Of a stretch of DNA of 64,000 nucleotides, positions 10,799-21,942 are shown one piece after another. The stretch covers positions 9,993,813-10,057,812 of the forward strand of contig OY755042.1 in assembly GCA_963576565.1 (NCBI GenBank). Reading direction: 5' to 3'. The position numbers and the translations under genes were made by a program. This DNA comes from Aspidapion aeneum (lineage: Eukaryota > Arthropoda > Insecta > Coleoptera > Brentidae). Below the pieces are notes generated by a model. That model searched no databases, was not told the DNA's origin, and saw nothing but the letters and a program-made list of their open reading frames with translations. Positions within the stretch are counted from its first letter, which is position 1, and each line of letters begins with the position of its first letter.

Positions 10799-11025
10799 AG
10801 AGTCATTTTTTTATCAGGTATATGTTTTCTTTCGGGGGTAATCGTCAAAATATATTTTTTAAATTGTTGCCTGTGACCAAGGTCTTTATACTTTTACACA
10901 GAATTTGACCAGTTATGTGAACTTAACCGGACGACTGTAGCCGCGTCATCGCGTTTTCATAAAACAAATGGTATAAGGCAACCAGGTGAGGTGGATTTTG
11001 TTAGCTAATTCCAGTTACAGTTGGC

Positions 11026-11325
11026 AGTGGCGCACCCAGGAATGTGTCTTGGGGGGGCCCGACAATCACACATGTGTGGGGGCGCCCGACAGCTACAAAG
11101 GGCGCCCTCAAAAAACTTGCGACCAAAAAAAAAAACAAAAAAAAAAGGGTAATTCTTTTCGCAACTACGCCGCTGCTTGGGGTTGGGGGGGGGCCGTAGC
11201 CTCCTGATGTCAAATTTTAAGGTATTTTTCATGTTTTATCATCAAATATGTAGAAAATATATTAAAAAATCTAAGGCTTGGGGCGGCCCGGGCCCCGGGG
11301 CCTCCCCCCTGGGTGCGCCCATGCA
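11026..11325. mobile_element. GC-ended hAT-type MITE, long variant
   Basis: The ends are CAGTGGCGCACCCAGG and, in complement, CATGGGCGCACCCAGG. Flanking 8-mers ACAGTTGG and GCAGTTGG match at 7 of 8, as expected for a hAT target duplication. It is in the opposite orientation to the copies at 39601 and 49823 and has extra interior sequence with A-runs. Confidence 0.75.
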
Positions 11326-11633
11326 GTTGGCCACAGCCCCCTTTTATCAAGTCTGATTCTAATTTGAATGATAACAGTTTCGAAGGCTGACAGATCTAAA
11401 ATTTTAACTATTTTGAAAACAAACAAATATAGGCTAACAAGAAAATAATGGAACTGTCAGCCTTCGACAGTGCTGTATTTCAAAGAAGGATCGGGCTAAA
11501 TTGGCTAGTCAGGTTCAATGACCTTTTATGTTCTTTAGATAACCTATGTAAAAGTATAAAGACCTTGGCCTGGGATAGTGTCAAATTTGCGTTTTTTTAA
11601 GAATCAGTTTAAGCTGGTTTACCTAAGGTCACT

Positions 11634-11681
11634 CATCGTCAAGCAAGCTTCTAAAGCTTGCATTTACGATGAGTGTCCTTA
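11634..11681. mobile_element. 48-bp hairpin micro-element
   Basis: Left arm TAAGGTCACTCATCGTCAA and right-arm complement TAAGGACACTCATCGTAAA meet at an AAGCTT centre. The flanking 8-mers GGTTTACC and GATTTACC match at 7 of 8. It is almost all inverted repeat. It is the same family as 50481-50534. Confidence 0.8.
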
Positions 11682-11824
11682 GATTTACCCCTAGTTAACG
11701 ATAAACTTTCCAACGACACAACGGACGTTTGGATTCTCCGTTAAAATCCTATATTTAGTTTTCATAAGAATCATAGCCAGTGACCTCAATCCATAATTCT
11801 ATACTAGCATGCTGCGTTTACTAT

Positions 11825-12104
11825 TAGAGAATTATTGAAAAAAAGCCAGGCTATAATAGTGCCAGGCACTATTTTGACACTTTCACATTGAAAACTAACA
11901 GTTAATTCTTCAAAATTGACATACCATAGTCGAATTTAAAACGACCGTCGTTTATTTTCCACTTATAAAAAAAGGCACAATTTATTCCGGTTATATAGTG
12001 AACAAAGGCCGTATGTTGAAAGATCACAGCTGATATTGCAATGTGAAGGTGTCAAAATAGTGCCTGGCACTATTATAGCCTGGCTTTATTTCAATAATTC
12101 TCTA
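11825..12104. mobile_element. 280-bp MITE with terminal repeats of about 60 bp, copy 1
   Basis: The ends TAGAGAATTATTGAAA continue into AGCCAGGCTATAATAGTGCC in both arms. A second copy lies at 29722-29990. The immediate right neighbour (about 12108-12360) is a much older, rearranged relative sharing TTTATTCTGACACATTCACA and the order of inner motifs. TA at both edges fits a mariner/Tc1-type target duplication. Confidence 0.85.
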
Positions 12105-12942
12105 TTTTCATTAATAGGGACGTATTGGAATAAAACCTGACTTTATTTTAGAGTCGACTTTATTCTGACACATTCACACAGAAAACTAACAGCTTACCTC
12201 TCCAAAGCCAAGTTTAATAACAAAGTCGCTAACTTTTATTTAGTAAATACCGACACTATTAAATCCGGTTTTTAAATACACAAAGCCCGAATTTTGAAGG
12301 AAAGCAGCTGCTTTTTATATGTAAATCTGTTACCATAGGGTCGATTTTATTTTGTCTACTTATTATTTGGAGATCCTGCGGACGGTCAGCTGCAACGAAG
12401 GTATGATCGGCATATCGTACGTTGCAGAAGACGCCAGAATTAATTTATATTTTCTTTGCAGTCACTCAAAGCTCTCGTAAAACTATTTTTCTATAGATAG
12501 GTATTGAAAAAGAGTTGAGAAAGTATTCAGCAATTATATTTTATAATCTTTGGTATTCAGCCCTCACCCACATACACCTCTTAAAACCCTTTGACACATG
12601 TTCTTTAGTTTTGACTTTAGCAGTTTAATTAAGATTTAGTATAATATTGATACCCTTGCTAGATTCTTTATTTATTAAATGCTATCTCAAAATCAACGAA
12701 ACAGACGTAGACATCTAACATGCAACAAAAAACATTTCTAATAAATCAGATAGTTTAATCATAGAATGCTTTGAAAGAACAATCACGTTTAAAAGCCGAG
12801 TGAATAAAAACTACAAACCACTGCTATAAGGAGTATTCAATAAAGTACCTACCCACATAAAACAAACAATAAAAAATTCTTAAAGGGATGCAATAGCTTC
12901 ATCAGTTCAACCGCGTTTTTTACAGGATTACTAATGATCCTG

Positions 12943-13750
12943 GGCTCTGGAACGAAATAGCGATGTACAAAATAGCGAGTATTAAAATGGCGGTATCGAA
13001 ATAGCGACAATCAAAATAGCGATGTAATGAAAGGGCGACTATCAAAATAGCGATGTAACAAAATAGCGATTGTAACGAAATAGCGATGTAACAAAATAGC
13101 GATGTTTCGGTTCCATTTTGGCATACAGCTCGACTTAAGAAATTTTTTCAAAAAAAAACTTGCCTGACTTCTTTCCCGGGATCCTAGAGGGTGTGAATCC
13201 GAACCGAACCGACTCGAACCGGACGGAACCGAACCAGCATATTTTTTCAAAAAAAACTCTCCAGACTTCTTTGCCGGAATACTAGAGAGTATGAATCCAA
13301 ACCGAACCGAATTCGGTTCAGATCGGTTCGGTTCGGATTCAAACCTTCTAGGATCCCGGAAAAGAATCAGGGAAGTTTTTTTTTAAAATAAGCTGATACC
13401 AATAGTCAAAAAACCGTTTTGGTTTGGATTGGTTTGATTCGATTCGGTTTAGTTTAATTCGGTATTTTGATACATCGCCATTTTGACACATCGCTATTTT
13501 GATACATCGCTATTTTGATACATCGCTATTTTGATACATCGCTATTTTGATTTTCGCTATTTTGGTTGTCGCTATTTTGATATATCGCTATTTTGATCGC
13601 TATTTTGGTTGTCGCTTATTTGATATATCGCTATTTTGATATGTCGCTGTTTTGTTACAAACGCTATTTTGATAGTAGCTATTTCATTACTCGTTATTTC
13701 GTACGTCGCTATTTTGTACATCGCTGTTTCGTTCTAGAGCCGAGACCCTG
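12943..13750. mobile_element. Phrase-repeat foldback element, copy 2
   Basis: The ends are GGCTCTGGAACGAAATAGCG on the left and, in complement, GGCTCTAGAACGAAACAGCG on the right; outside the latter is CAGGGTCTC, a start typical of hAT ends. The left arm iterates AAAATAGCGATGTAAC, and the right arm iterates TCGCTATTTTGATACA at least fifteen times. The centre has two inverted blocks of CCGGGATCCTAGA followed by GAACCGAACCGA-type repeats. It is closely related to the element at 10018 by its centre, but the phrase has drifted. Confidence 0.82.
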
Positions 13751-14139
13751 CATGTATGATATGTCATACATAGAGGGTCTAGTCACTAGTCTTACGAATC
13801 GCAGGTCACTAATGACGAGTATAAAGCTCGTGAGAGCACTAATCAGATCAAGGCGGTAAAAGATCCAGTGGCCTGATGCAAATTTTTTTCTTATGACAAT
13901 AATATATATTATAATCTATAATCTTTGCTTATGACTTTTAATCATAATGATCATAACAAATGACAAGAATTTTTTTGTATTTTTTTAAATAATAATACAA
14001 AATTTAAAGCATTTTAATACATGAAGCTCCACAAATTCGTAGCAGATCAGGATTATCGTCCTCAAGATAGATCCAGAGAAGAAGATAAAGGATTCAATAT
14101 TCGAACAAATTATATACCCAGGTTGTACAATAAGTTACC

Positions 14140-14368
14140 ATGTTTCGGTCAATTTTAATTAATGGTCAAAGAAACGTCAGTAATCAATTTATTCAAATAC
14201 TCAAAATGTCTTGCAACAAAAGCGGCGAGGGGACAAAACCCACCAAAAAAATAAGAAGTGTTTTTGCCAGGGCTATTTTTGATTCCAGAGGATTTCCCAC
14301 TGTCGAGGTGGATTTGATCAGCGAATTGGGTTTGTTTAGAGCCGCGGTACCTTCTGGAGCAAGTACTG
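14140..14368 (+). CDS. Eno: Enolase, exon 1 (start)
   Basis: First coding exon of 2-phosphoglycerate dehydratase (enolase), which converts 2-phosphoglycerate to phosphoenolpyruvate in glycolysis. It encodes [15 protein letters not shown] then [12 protein letters not shown] and the catalytic-loop SGASTG (Ser of the mobile loop). The last G codon is split, with donor GT at 14369. Joining the seven exons keeps the frame throughout (1407 bases, 468 residues). The usual length is about 433, so this start gives an N-terminal extension. A second ATG at 14206 in good context (CAAAATG) would give 446. Residues 1-22 are basic with no acidic residue, so a mitochondrial targeting peptide is conceivable. 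Oddity: the almost invariant DSRGNPT reads DSRGFPT. Confidence 0.9.
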
Positions 14369-14540
14369 GTAAATAGTAAATAAATTTTTACTACTCTTAG
14401 ACCAACTCAAAAACAAAAGTATAGTTTTTGCAAAGTCACCTGAAATGCTCCTAATACGGGCTTCTATCGATTTCATGAAATTTTGCTTCAATCTGCCCTT
14501 CAAAAGTTATCCAAATTCATATAAAATCTTCCTGGTATAA

Positions 14541-14835
14541 TTTCAACCCTACCGACAGAGAAAAGGCGCGGCTCTTGGCGGTCCGAGCACAAAGTATTTG
14601 TTTTCTGACCGACCCAGCACAGGTGGATAGACGGCACAAGTAAACCCTACCGACAGAGAAAACGCGCGGCTCTTGGCGGTCCGAGCACAAAGTATTTGTT
14701 TTCTGACCGTCCAGCAGAAGTGGATAGACGGCACAATTTCAACCCTACCGACAGAGAAAAGGCGCGGCTCTTGGCGGTCCAAGCACAAAGTCTTTGTTTT
14801 CTGACCGACCCCGCACAGGTGGGCCGACGCTTTTA
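14541..14835. repeat. Three tandem units of about 98 bp in enolase intron 1
   Basis: Each unit holds AACCCTACCGACAGAGAAAA, then GGCTCTTGGCGGTCC, then TTTGTTTTCTGACCG and a GTGGATAGACGGCAC end. The copies differ at only a few positions, so the array is young. It starts about 170 bases after the exon 1 donor. The long open frame on the other strand follows from the array having no stops and is not a gene. Confidence 0.9.
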
Positions 14836-16080
14836 ATTGCTTTCAGGTGTTCGTTTCAGGACCCCTTTCGGCAGTATACAGAGTTAGAAAATAAATCAGT
14901 GTCGTTTCTGTAGGTGTAGGAATAGAAAGTTTTATTATCTATTTTTATTTCTTTAGTTTACGCTATAATTAAATGAAATAATTTTCATGAGTATATCTAC
15001 CGCCGCCCATGTCACTTTCTTTAAAGGATATGCCGATGGTCGGCTTGAACCTTTGTTCAACTGACTTTGCAAAAACTTTACCTATATTCAAAATCCAAGG
15101 CAAACTTATCTACTGAGATTTAGCCGTGTACCGCAATTTTAGCTGAGATGAGCAGGTTGGTGTAATTGGGTCCAAAATACTAAGTCATGAATACCAAAAT
15201 CTAAACCTAACCTAACGTAACTTGTAATGTAACCTAACCTAAATATACCACTATGCAATTGACGAATCAAAGAGCGATTGAAAGCCTAAAACCCGTTTTT
15301 TCGACTTTGTACACACCAAATAATAGTCAGGTTTGAAATAGGACGTTTTTAGCTCCAGATTTCCTATTTATTTATTTGTGATACAATACTGTGTAATACG
15401 TCAAAATTTTTAGAAAAAATCTTAGAATATGCATTTTTGTGGTAGAAATCTGGCATGTTGTCCAGAACCACGTTGCATTCTCTCCAAGGGGAAGAAAGGT
15501 GTCGTTTTTTCAAAAAATGAAAATTAGAGGAAGTTTCATTCTGGTTTTTTTTAATCCACTATATTTTAATATTTTCGAACATAATATGAACATCTACCCT
15601 CCATAGGGGGGTCACCAACCCCCAAATTAGGTCTAATGACTTGTTTAATTTTCTTTTTAATTTGTTTAAAAAACACCATTGAGGAATGGATGCTGATAAA
15701 CTCTAGTAGGCGCGTTTAAAAGTACACAATCAGAGCTTTTATTTGATGTAGCTTATTTATAACCTCTAAAAAATAACAATTAAATAACAGCATTATTATT
15801 TTTTGTTGTTTACGGCTATTGCCCAAACGTTCAGCGCCCAAATGGTCATCATCTAAATGATCGGTGCTCAAATTGAAATCCACGAAAAGGTCTGCGCTCA
15901 AACGGGAAGTGTCCAACCAGTAGGCCCTCAAAGGCAGTAAGCGTCGCCTACAAAAGTATACCTACGTAGCACTTGACATACGAGGTAGGTTCCATAATTT
16001 TTCGACCCACTTCCAATTGATGAATCTGAATACAACCCTGGTATTTTATAGCAGGGCATCTGGGCTCACACCCAGCCAAA
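14836..16080. other. Enolase intron 1 spacer with a short phrase-repeat tract
   Basis: No exon. At 15200-15242 there are a few AACCTAACC units. At 15836-15930 a tract reads as variations of GCCCAAACGTTCAGC and GCTCAAA, resembling one arm of the phrase-repeat elements, but I found no partner arm. Confidence 0.4.
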
Positions 16081-16094
16081 TTAAAGTGGAGTGA

Positions 16095-16990
16095 CCAAAG
16101 TTGTTTAAACTGGGGCGTAAAACCCTGGAAGATGATCCTCGACCAGGTCGACCAGTGGAAGTGGCCACTCCAAAGAATATTAAAAGTGTTGAGGCTGAAC
16201 TGCTAGGCTGAAGACTAAGGAGATTGCAGCAAGGTTGGGGCTATCTAAGACAGTGATATTCAGAATAATTAAGGATCCTTTACACATGAATAAAGTCAGT
16301 GCTAGATGGGTCCCCAGAATTATTTCTGTTGTCCAAAAGCGGGAACGAGCAGATTGTTGCCGGGAGTTTTTGGAGAAGTCCCACCTTAACACTAAAGACT
16401 TCTTGGAGTCAATTGTCACTGGGGATAAAACAATGGTTCTTTACTATGACCCCTCATCCAAAAGAGAGTCCATGGAATGGAGAAAACCGGGAGAAGCACC
16501 GCCTCGAAAAGCAAAGGTCACCCAATCGACCAAAAAGATTATGGCCACAATATTTTGGGATTCCCAAGGAATCTTATTAATTGATTATAAAGAAAGGAAT
16601 ACCACAGTTAATGGACAGTACTATGTGGCTCTGCTAGAGCGCTTGCGAGAGACTATTTAAGAAACAAGGAGGGGAAAATTGGCACGTGGTGTTCGGTTGC
16701 TTCACGATAATGCTCCTGTGCACACAGCCGTTGTTGCGAAGACCGCTGTGCAGTCCTGTGGATTCCAGGAAATTCGTCATCCACCCTACAGCCCAGACTC
16801 GGCCCCTATTGACTATTATCTTTTCTCAAAATTGAAATCTGACTTACGGGAAAAAAAATTTATAACCGATGAAGAAATGTATGCCGCTGTAGAGGCCCAT
16901 TCAAAGGATAAAATTTATTTTTTGTATGGTATAGAATTGCTACAAAGCGGTGCAACAGATGTGTTGAACTTATGGGAGTGTCCAAAATTC
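16095..16990 (+). pseudogene. Mariner transposase, inactive
   Basis: A degraded Tc1/mariner-superfamily transposase. The N-terminal helix-turn-helix part is frame-shifted (DNA with GATCCTCGACCAGGTCGACC at about 16130 fits the DPRPGRP linker). From 16235 one frame gives the first catalytic Asp in VTGDKTMVLYYDP, then a TAA at 16658-16660 where relatives have Lys. The same frame then resumes with RRGKLARGV, HDNAPVH (second Asp) and SPDSAPIDYYLF (third Asp). The second and third Asp are separated by 34 residues, the D34D signature of true mariners. After GIELLQ a one-base change destroys the C-terminus. It cannot make an active enzyme. I did not find its terminal repeats. Confidence 0.88.
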
Positions 16991-17817
16991 ACTCGCCTTG
17001 GTACATATACTTTTGGGTATAAGAATTCTCTTTTATTTTTTGTATTTTTTCGCGTTTACTACGCTCATATTTGTCTTAAAAGTTTTGGCGAATGCGATAG
17101 AAACCTTTATTTTATTTTACTTTATGAATCCAGTTGAATTTGTACAATGGGCGTGAAAGACGTCACAAACAACACGCTGCAAAAACAGAGGTAACTGCAT
17201 TTTCAACTGTTTGTAATTATTTTCAACTCAGATTTCATAATTAATTAAAATTATTCGCAGGTGATTGGTAATCTTATTTTATGAACCAGCATTTTACTAA
17301 ATTCTCGCTTTATACCAATCAGGGAGATTATATTGAAAAACAGTGACCAACTTGTTTTCATTTTCCTTTCCCTTCTATGTTAGGCCGAAAAATTAAGGAA
17401 CTTACCTCGTATGATGCAGTGCCACATTGTTGCCACCGCGCATGAGAATTTTAAAGGCAGCTATGCTTATATAAGCTACACAGCTTTTAAGAACATTGTT
17501 TGAAAGAGAATTTATAGAGCTATAAGTTGCAGCTATTTGTATAGGACTGCGATGCTTAGGTCATGCAAAGAATCTGCTGCAAACCAAAAATTTTCCTTTG
17601 ACTTAAAAAAAAATGTAAAGTATAAGTAACACCAGTTAGTACTGTTAATAATGCTATGCCTGTGTCATACACTAATCGAATGGAAATTTTGTATTCTTCA
17701 AAAAATGTTTTAAACAATTTTAATGTATCTCACATTGGTTGTCCATAAATCTGTGTTTAATATAACAGAAACATAAATTTTTCCTAAAGTCACAAATTGA
17801 AGCTGTCCTGGACACAA

Positions 17818-18912
17818 GGGCGGTTCTGGAGCCAAATTCTGGGGATGGTCAAGCAGTTACTGTAAATAAGGGCACAGGAAAAAGGCTTATATGACAAAAG
17901 CACACAGGAAAGATCCTCTTACGAAGAGAGCACACACGTCAAAAAGCGCACACGGAAAATAGCGCAAAAGGAAAATAGCACACACGGAAAATAGCGCACA
18001 GGGAAAATAGCACACACGTAAAAAAACGCACAGAGTGCACAATGAAATAAAGTTAAGATTCTAGAATTCGAAAGTTCTTAGTAAAAAAGTAACAGGTTAT
18101 ATTAGATTATTAGACAATTTCACCACAAAAAAAGGAGTGTTTTAATATTAAAACTTTCATGAATTTTTTTTTTACATATTTGTGTTTTAAAAAAATTAAA
18201 ATTTCGAAAATCTATGAGAGCTTACACCGGCACATGAAATAAAAAAGTGGTCTATACCTTTGATGAGACCTACCTATCTATTATATAAGTTTTTCGGTGC
18301 GCTGAATTCGAATGCGGGGTTCATCTTGACTGTACACCATAAAACGGGAAAATTAAATAAAAACCGTTGCAATTTTTCGCGTACACAAAATAAGTGGCGC
18401 AAAACTCTGAAAATTGTAAAAACTTGCAAAAAAAATGATGAATGACGCAAACGTGGATTTATAAAGTAGTTCTGCGTAGTGATCAAATAGCCTCTGACTT
18501 TTTTTAACTGAGGTTAGTCATATCTAGAGACCCGATATGTATGACATATTTTCTCTCTTATGGTATAATTATGTAAAATTTTTATTTGAATATAGGTCTC
18601 GTCAAATGTACAGACCACTTCTTGATTTTGTGTATCTACCGGTGTTATTATTGTAAGTTTTTCCTCTGTGCGATTTTTTTAGCATGCGATTTTTTTCGTA
18701 TGCACTTTTTTCCTTTGCGCATATTTATCCTACGATTTTTTCCTATGCGATTATTATCGGGATCTAATAAAGCTAATAAAAATATTTCTTTTAGCCTTTA
18801 ACTAATCTGTAACAGCTACCAGCCTTTATAGCTAATTAATTTTTTTCGGGCCCTGGGGGAGGGGGGGAGGGGTAATTAATCCCCAGTACCCCCCCCCGTA
18901 GAACCGCAGGTG
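17818..18912. mobile_element. Phrase-repeat foldback element, third type
   Basis: The left arm (about 17875-18040) iterates GCACACACGGAAAATA and variants. The right arm (about 18655-18760) iterates a diverged complement such as TTTTTTCCTATGCGA. The outer edges pair weakly as GGCGGTTCT and AGAACCGCAGG next to a C/G run. The inner region of about 600 bases is AT-rich with no transposase. The design matches 10018 and 12943, but the sequence is unrelated. Confidence 0.6.
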
Positions 18913-21320
18913 CCTGGACAGCTACAAACTCAAACTAGGAAGCTACTTTATATATTTTTTGTAGGCAGTTTTAATATCTACAAGATTGGTCTTTAAAAGT
19001 TTTTTGAAAAAACTGAAAAATTTTAAAAATCACTACTTTTAAGATACTACCCCTAATTAGGCACCCTTATAGTGGTGTTATTTTTGGGACGATATAGATA
19101 AACGATACACCAACTTAAAGCTCTAATCCTGTACTTTTGAATACGCCTACTAAATATTTTCAGCATCTATTTCTCATAGGTGTTTTTTGCCGAAATTAAA
19201 AAAAATATCACGTTCTTAGATATAGTTTGGGGGTTGCTGACCCTCGTATGGGAGGTAAGTTATGTTTGAAAATGCTGTAAAATAGTGAATTAAAAACAAA
19301 CTAAAGTTAAACTAACCCAAGTTTTCAATTTTTGAAAAAAGGCCACCCTCCACCCCCTTGGAGGGGGTACAGAGTGGTTCTGCACCAGATGCCAGATCTC
19401 TACCATAAAAACTCGTATTTTATGAATTTTTCTAAAAATTTTGATTTACCACATAATAGGCAAGCAAGAAATCATTTCAGAACTGACTATAATTACTGCC
19501 TTAATTTAAAAGTAAGCAAATCTTAGAACCGTAGAAAAAGACATGACCAAATAGCATGTTTTTGAAACCTTAAAGCGTGCGAATGTAGTTAATTTTTTAA
19601 AATTAAATTAGAACGGCAAAATCTGTAAAAAAATCTAGTTATTTAGTTTGCTGATTATTACCTACGCGTACAGAGCTCTATCACAGCCTACCTAACAACA
19701 GGTAGGCTGTGGCTCTATTGTTACAAGATCCCCGTAAAAAAGCTACTTTAGTTACTTAAAAACTTTTTTTTTGTTTTCGTTTTAAATAAATAGATCCATG
19801 ACGGATCTGATACCTTACTAGCTAGCCTATTAGTCTAAGTGAAGCTATGATAATCAGCCTTGAAAACATTTTTTGTAATTATCTCGGAAACTAATGCTCC
19901 TACGAAGTTTTTGGTTATTATATAAATTATTGAGCAAAATGTAGTCTACTATATTCCGCAAAACCGCATGTTGATGCGACGCTCCGTTAAAAAGTTAGCA
20001 TTTTAAAAAAAATTTAATTGTCAATATTAACATTAATGGATTTTGACTAAAAACTAATCTGCGCGTTAGAGTATCGAACACTATGGGCCCATCGCACCGA
20101 CTTTTAAAATTCCCTTTCTTAACTATGGATTGCTTTAATTTTAAGCATGCCTTATTTCTAAATTTGTTGCACCAAGCAAAAATCTCCTCTTCTTTGTTTA
20201 GATGCGGCCACCTTGTGACCCAATCAGGCAACGCCGTTGTTTCAACCAACAAAATGTTTAAACTATGAAAAAACAACAACACCCAGTACGTCCCAAAATA
20301 GTTTTGTCAAAACCCATCAATTTTCTGTGTCAAGTCGCCTTTAAAAATTTATTTACAAAAATGAAAGTTCTTGAATTTTTGTAAGAATATTTGGAAGATG
20401 ATGAAATCGAGATGGTGCTACTCAATTTTTTGAAATGTGGGTGTCTTTGTCGCCTTGTTTCTACAGTCGCGTATTTTTTCTCGGACTGGTTTACGGTTCC
20501 CCATCCAGCACTGGAAAAAATCCGCGCCCGGCACAAAAATCTACTTCTCATAAGGAACAGGCCGATAAGGCTCCGGCCCATAATTCACCGGCATAAAAAG
20601 CACCCCGGGATTTTTTTCATTTTCCCACATGGCCCATACATCCCTGGGTAGAACCAAAGGATTAAAAATTATAATAAAATTAGAGTAAAATGTAAAGGCA
20701 GAAAGGAAAATCGTCTTGTTACTTCATGCAGTGCAGTTTAATTTAAATGCAAGGGTTTTCTTACACTGGTCAGTCCTATCCTACCCTTACGGCTGTACCC
20801 ACCAGGCTGTGAACAACTGTAACTCAAAAATCGGACGAAAATACTATAATAAAAATTAGATTTAACTTTATTTAAATTATTTTTCTTCCTTACAAATCTT
20901 TTTGTAATCGATATATAGGTATATTTTTTCACAAAAACATTATGCCCAAAAGAACCAAAATCTAGCCGTTATCTTGTGCAATAAAGTTTTTCAAATTCAT
21001 TTTTAATTATTTAAAAACAAACATGTTTTTTACTTTATTTACTTAAAAAACACAAAATTCACAACACAACACTTTGCTCATTTGTAGGTATTGTCAGTTG
21101 CTATGGCTATGCCAGACGGGTAACATTATGTGACCAGCATCTTATCTTTAAGCAGCTCTTAAGGAACAGTAAAGTCACGAAAAAAGCTGACTTAGTTTTA
21201 ACAACACTAAGGAAGGAATAAGTCTGCCTTTAAGTTCGGTACAACGAAATTTTATGAAATAAAGTATTCTTTAGGCTAAGAAACGGAAAAAAAGTCGGTG
21301 CGGTGGGCCCTATTTTACCT
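18913..21320. other. Enolase intron 1 spacer
   Basis: No coding exon seen. The stretch 19790-20000 is an inverted relative of 35755-35972 and 47040-47300, sharing AGATCCATGACGGATCTGA and ACTACATTTTGCTCAA-type segments. Remaining sequence is AT-rich and unassigned. Confidence 0.45.
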
Positions 21321-21324
21321 GCAA

Positions 21325-21380
21325 ATTTTATGAAAATCGGTTCAGCGGTTTAGGACCTCTCGCGTTACGGACAGAAAAAA

Positions 21381-21421
<41 letters not shown>

Positions 21422-21525
21422 AACAGACATCACGACGATATTGATAGGATAGGTCAAAATATACCCAAATATAACAATTTCGGCGTTATCTCAAAAAAAA
21501 GGAAAAATTAAATGTGGACACCCAC
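21325..21525. repeat. Dispersed repeat with (AC)n tract
   Basis: ATGAAAATCGGTTCAGCGG precedes a perfect AC run at 21383-21419, then ATCACGACGATATTGATAGG and a segment with TTCGGCGTTATCTC. The same parts in reverse order and orientation make up 46600-47040, so this is a dispersed element carrying a microsatellite. Confidence 0.75.
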
Positions 21526-21651
21526 TTTAGAAAACCAACTACCAGTTTGCAGTATCAGCTAGGGTAGTCTCGGATCTGAGACAAAAATCTAACATCACTA
21601 CGAAGACAGCTAAAGTCAATCGTAGTAGGTATCCTAAGCCCAGGTTTAATA

Positions 21652-21942
21652 TTAAATATAAAAGAAATTTTACGAGGTGAAGTCAAAGACTAAACAAATT
21701 CATTTTCGGGCTAATCCTCAAAGAGGTCATGGTAGCCGCAGATATAATTATTTTTCCGCCTTGTTAGGGTACATCAGTACGTTTAACCATAATGGGTAGA
21801 GAGGCAATGAAATGAAGATGATGAAAACTGAATAGGAAAATAATAATTAGGTCTGCGGCTACCATGACCCCTTTGAAGATTAGCCCGAAAATTAATTTAT
21901 TTAGTCTTTGACTTCACCTTAAAAAATACCTTTTATATTTAT
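21652..21942. mobile_element. Hairpin MITE with arms of about 100 bp
   Basis: AGGTGAAGTCAAAGACTAAA, then TTTTCGGGCTAATC and GGTCATGGTAGCCGCAG appear in the left arm, and the same series appears in complement in the right arm. About 85 bases of loop remain. No coding capacity. Confidence 0.88.

Noticed and set aside
14549..14788. 79-residue - strand frame
   Set aside because: It is a by-product of the tandem array, whose unit has no stop in that frame.
15200..15242. AACCTAACC runs as telomeric (TTAGG)n
   Set aside because: Only a few imperfect units with other words between; such sequences are common in insect spacers.
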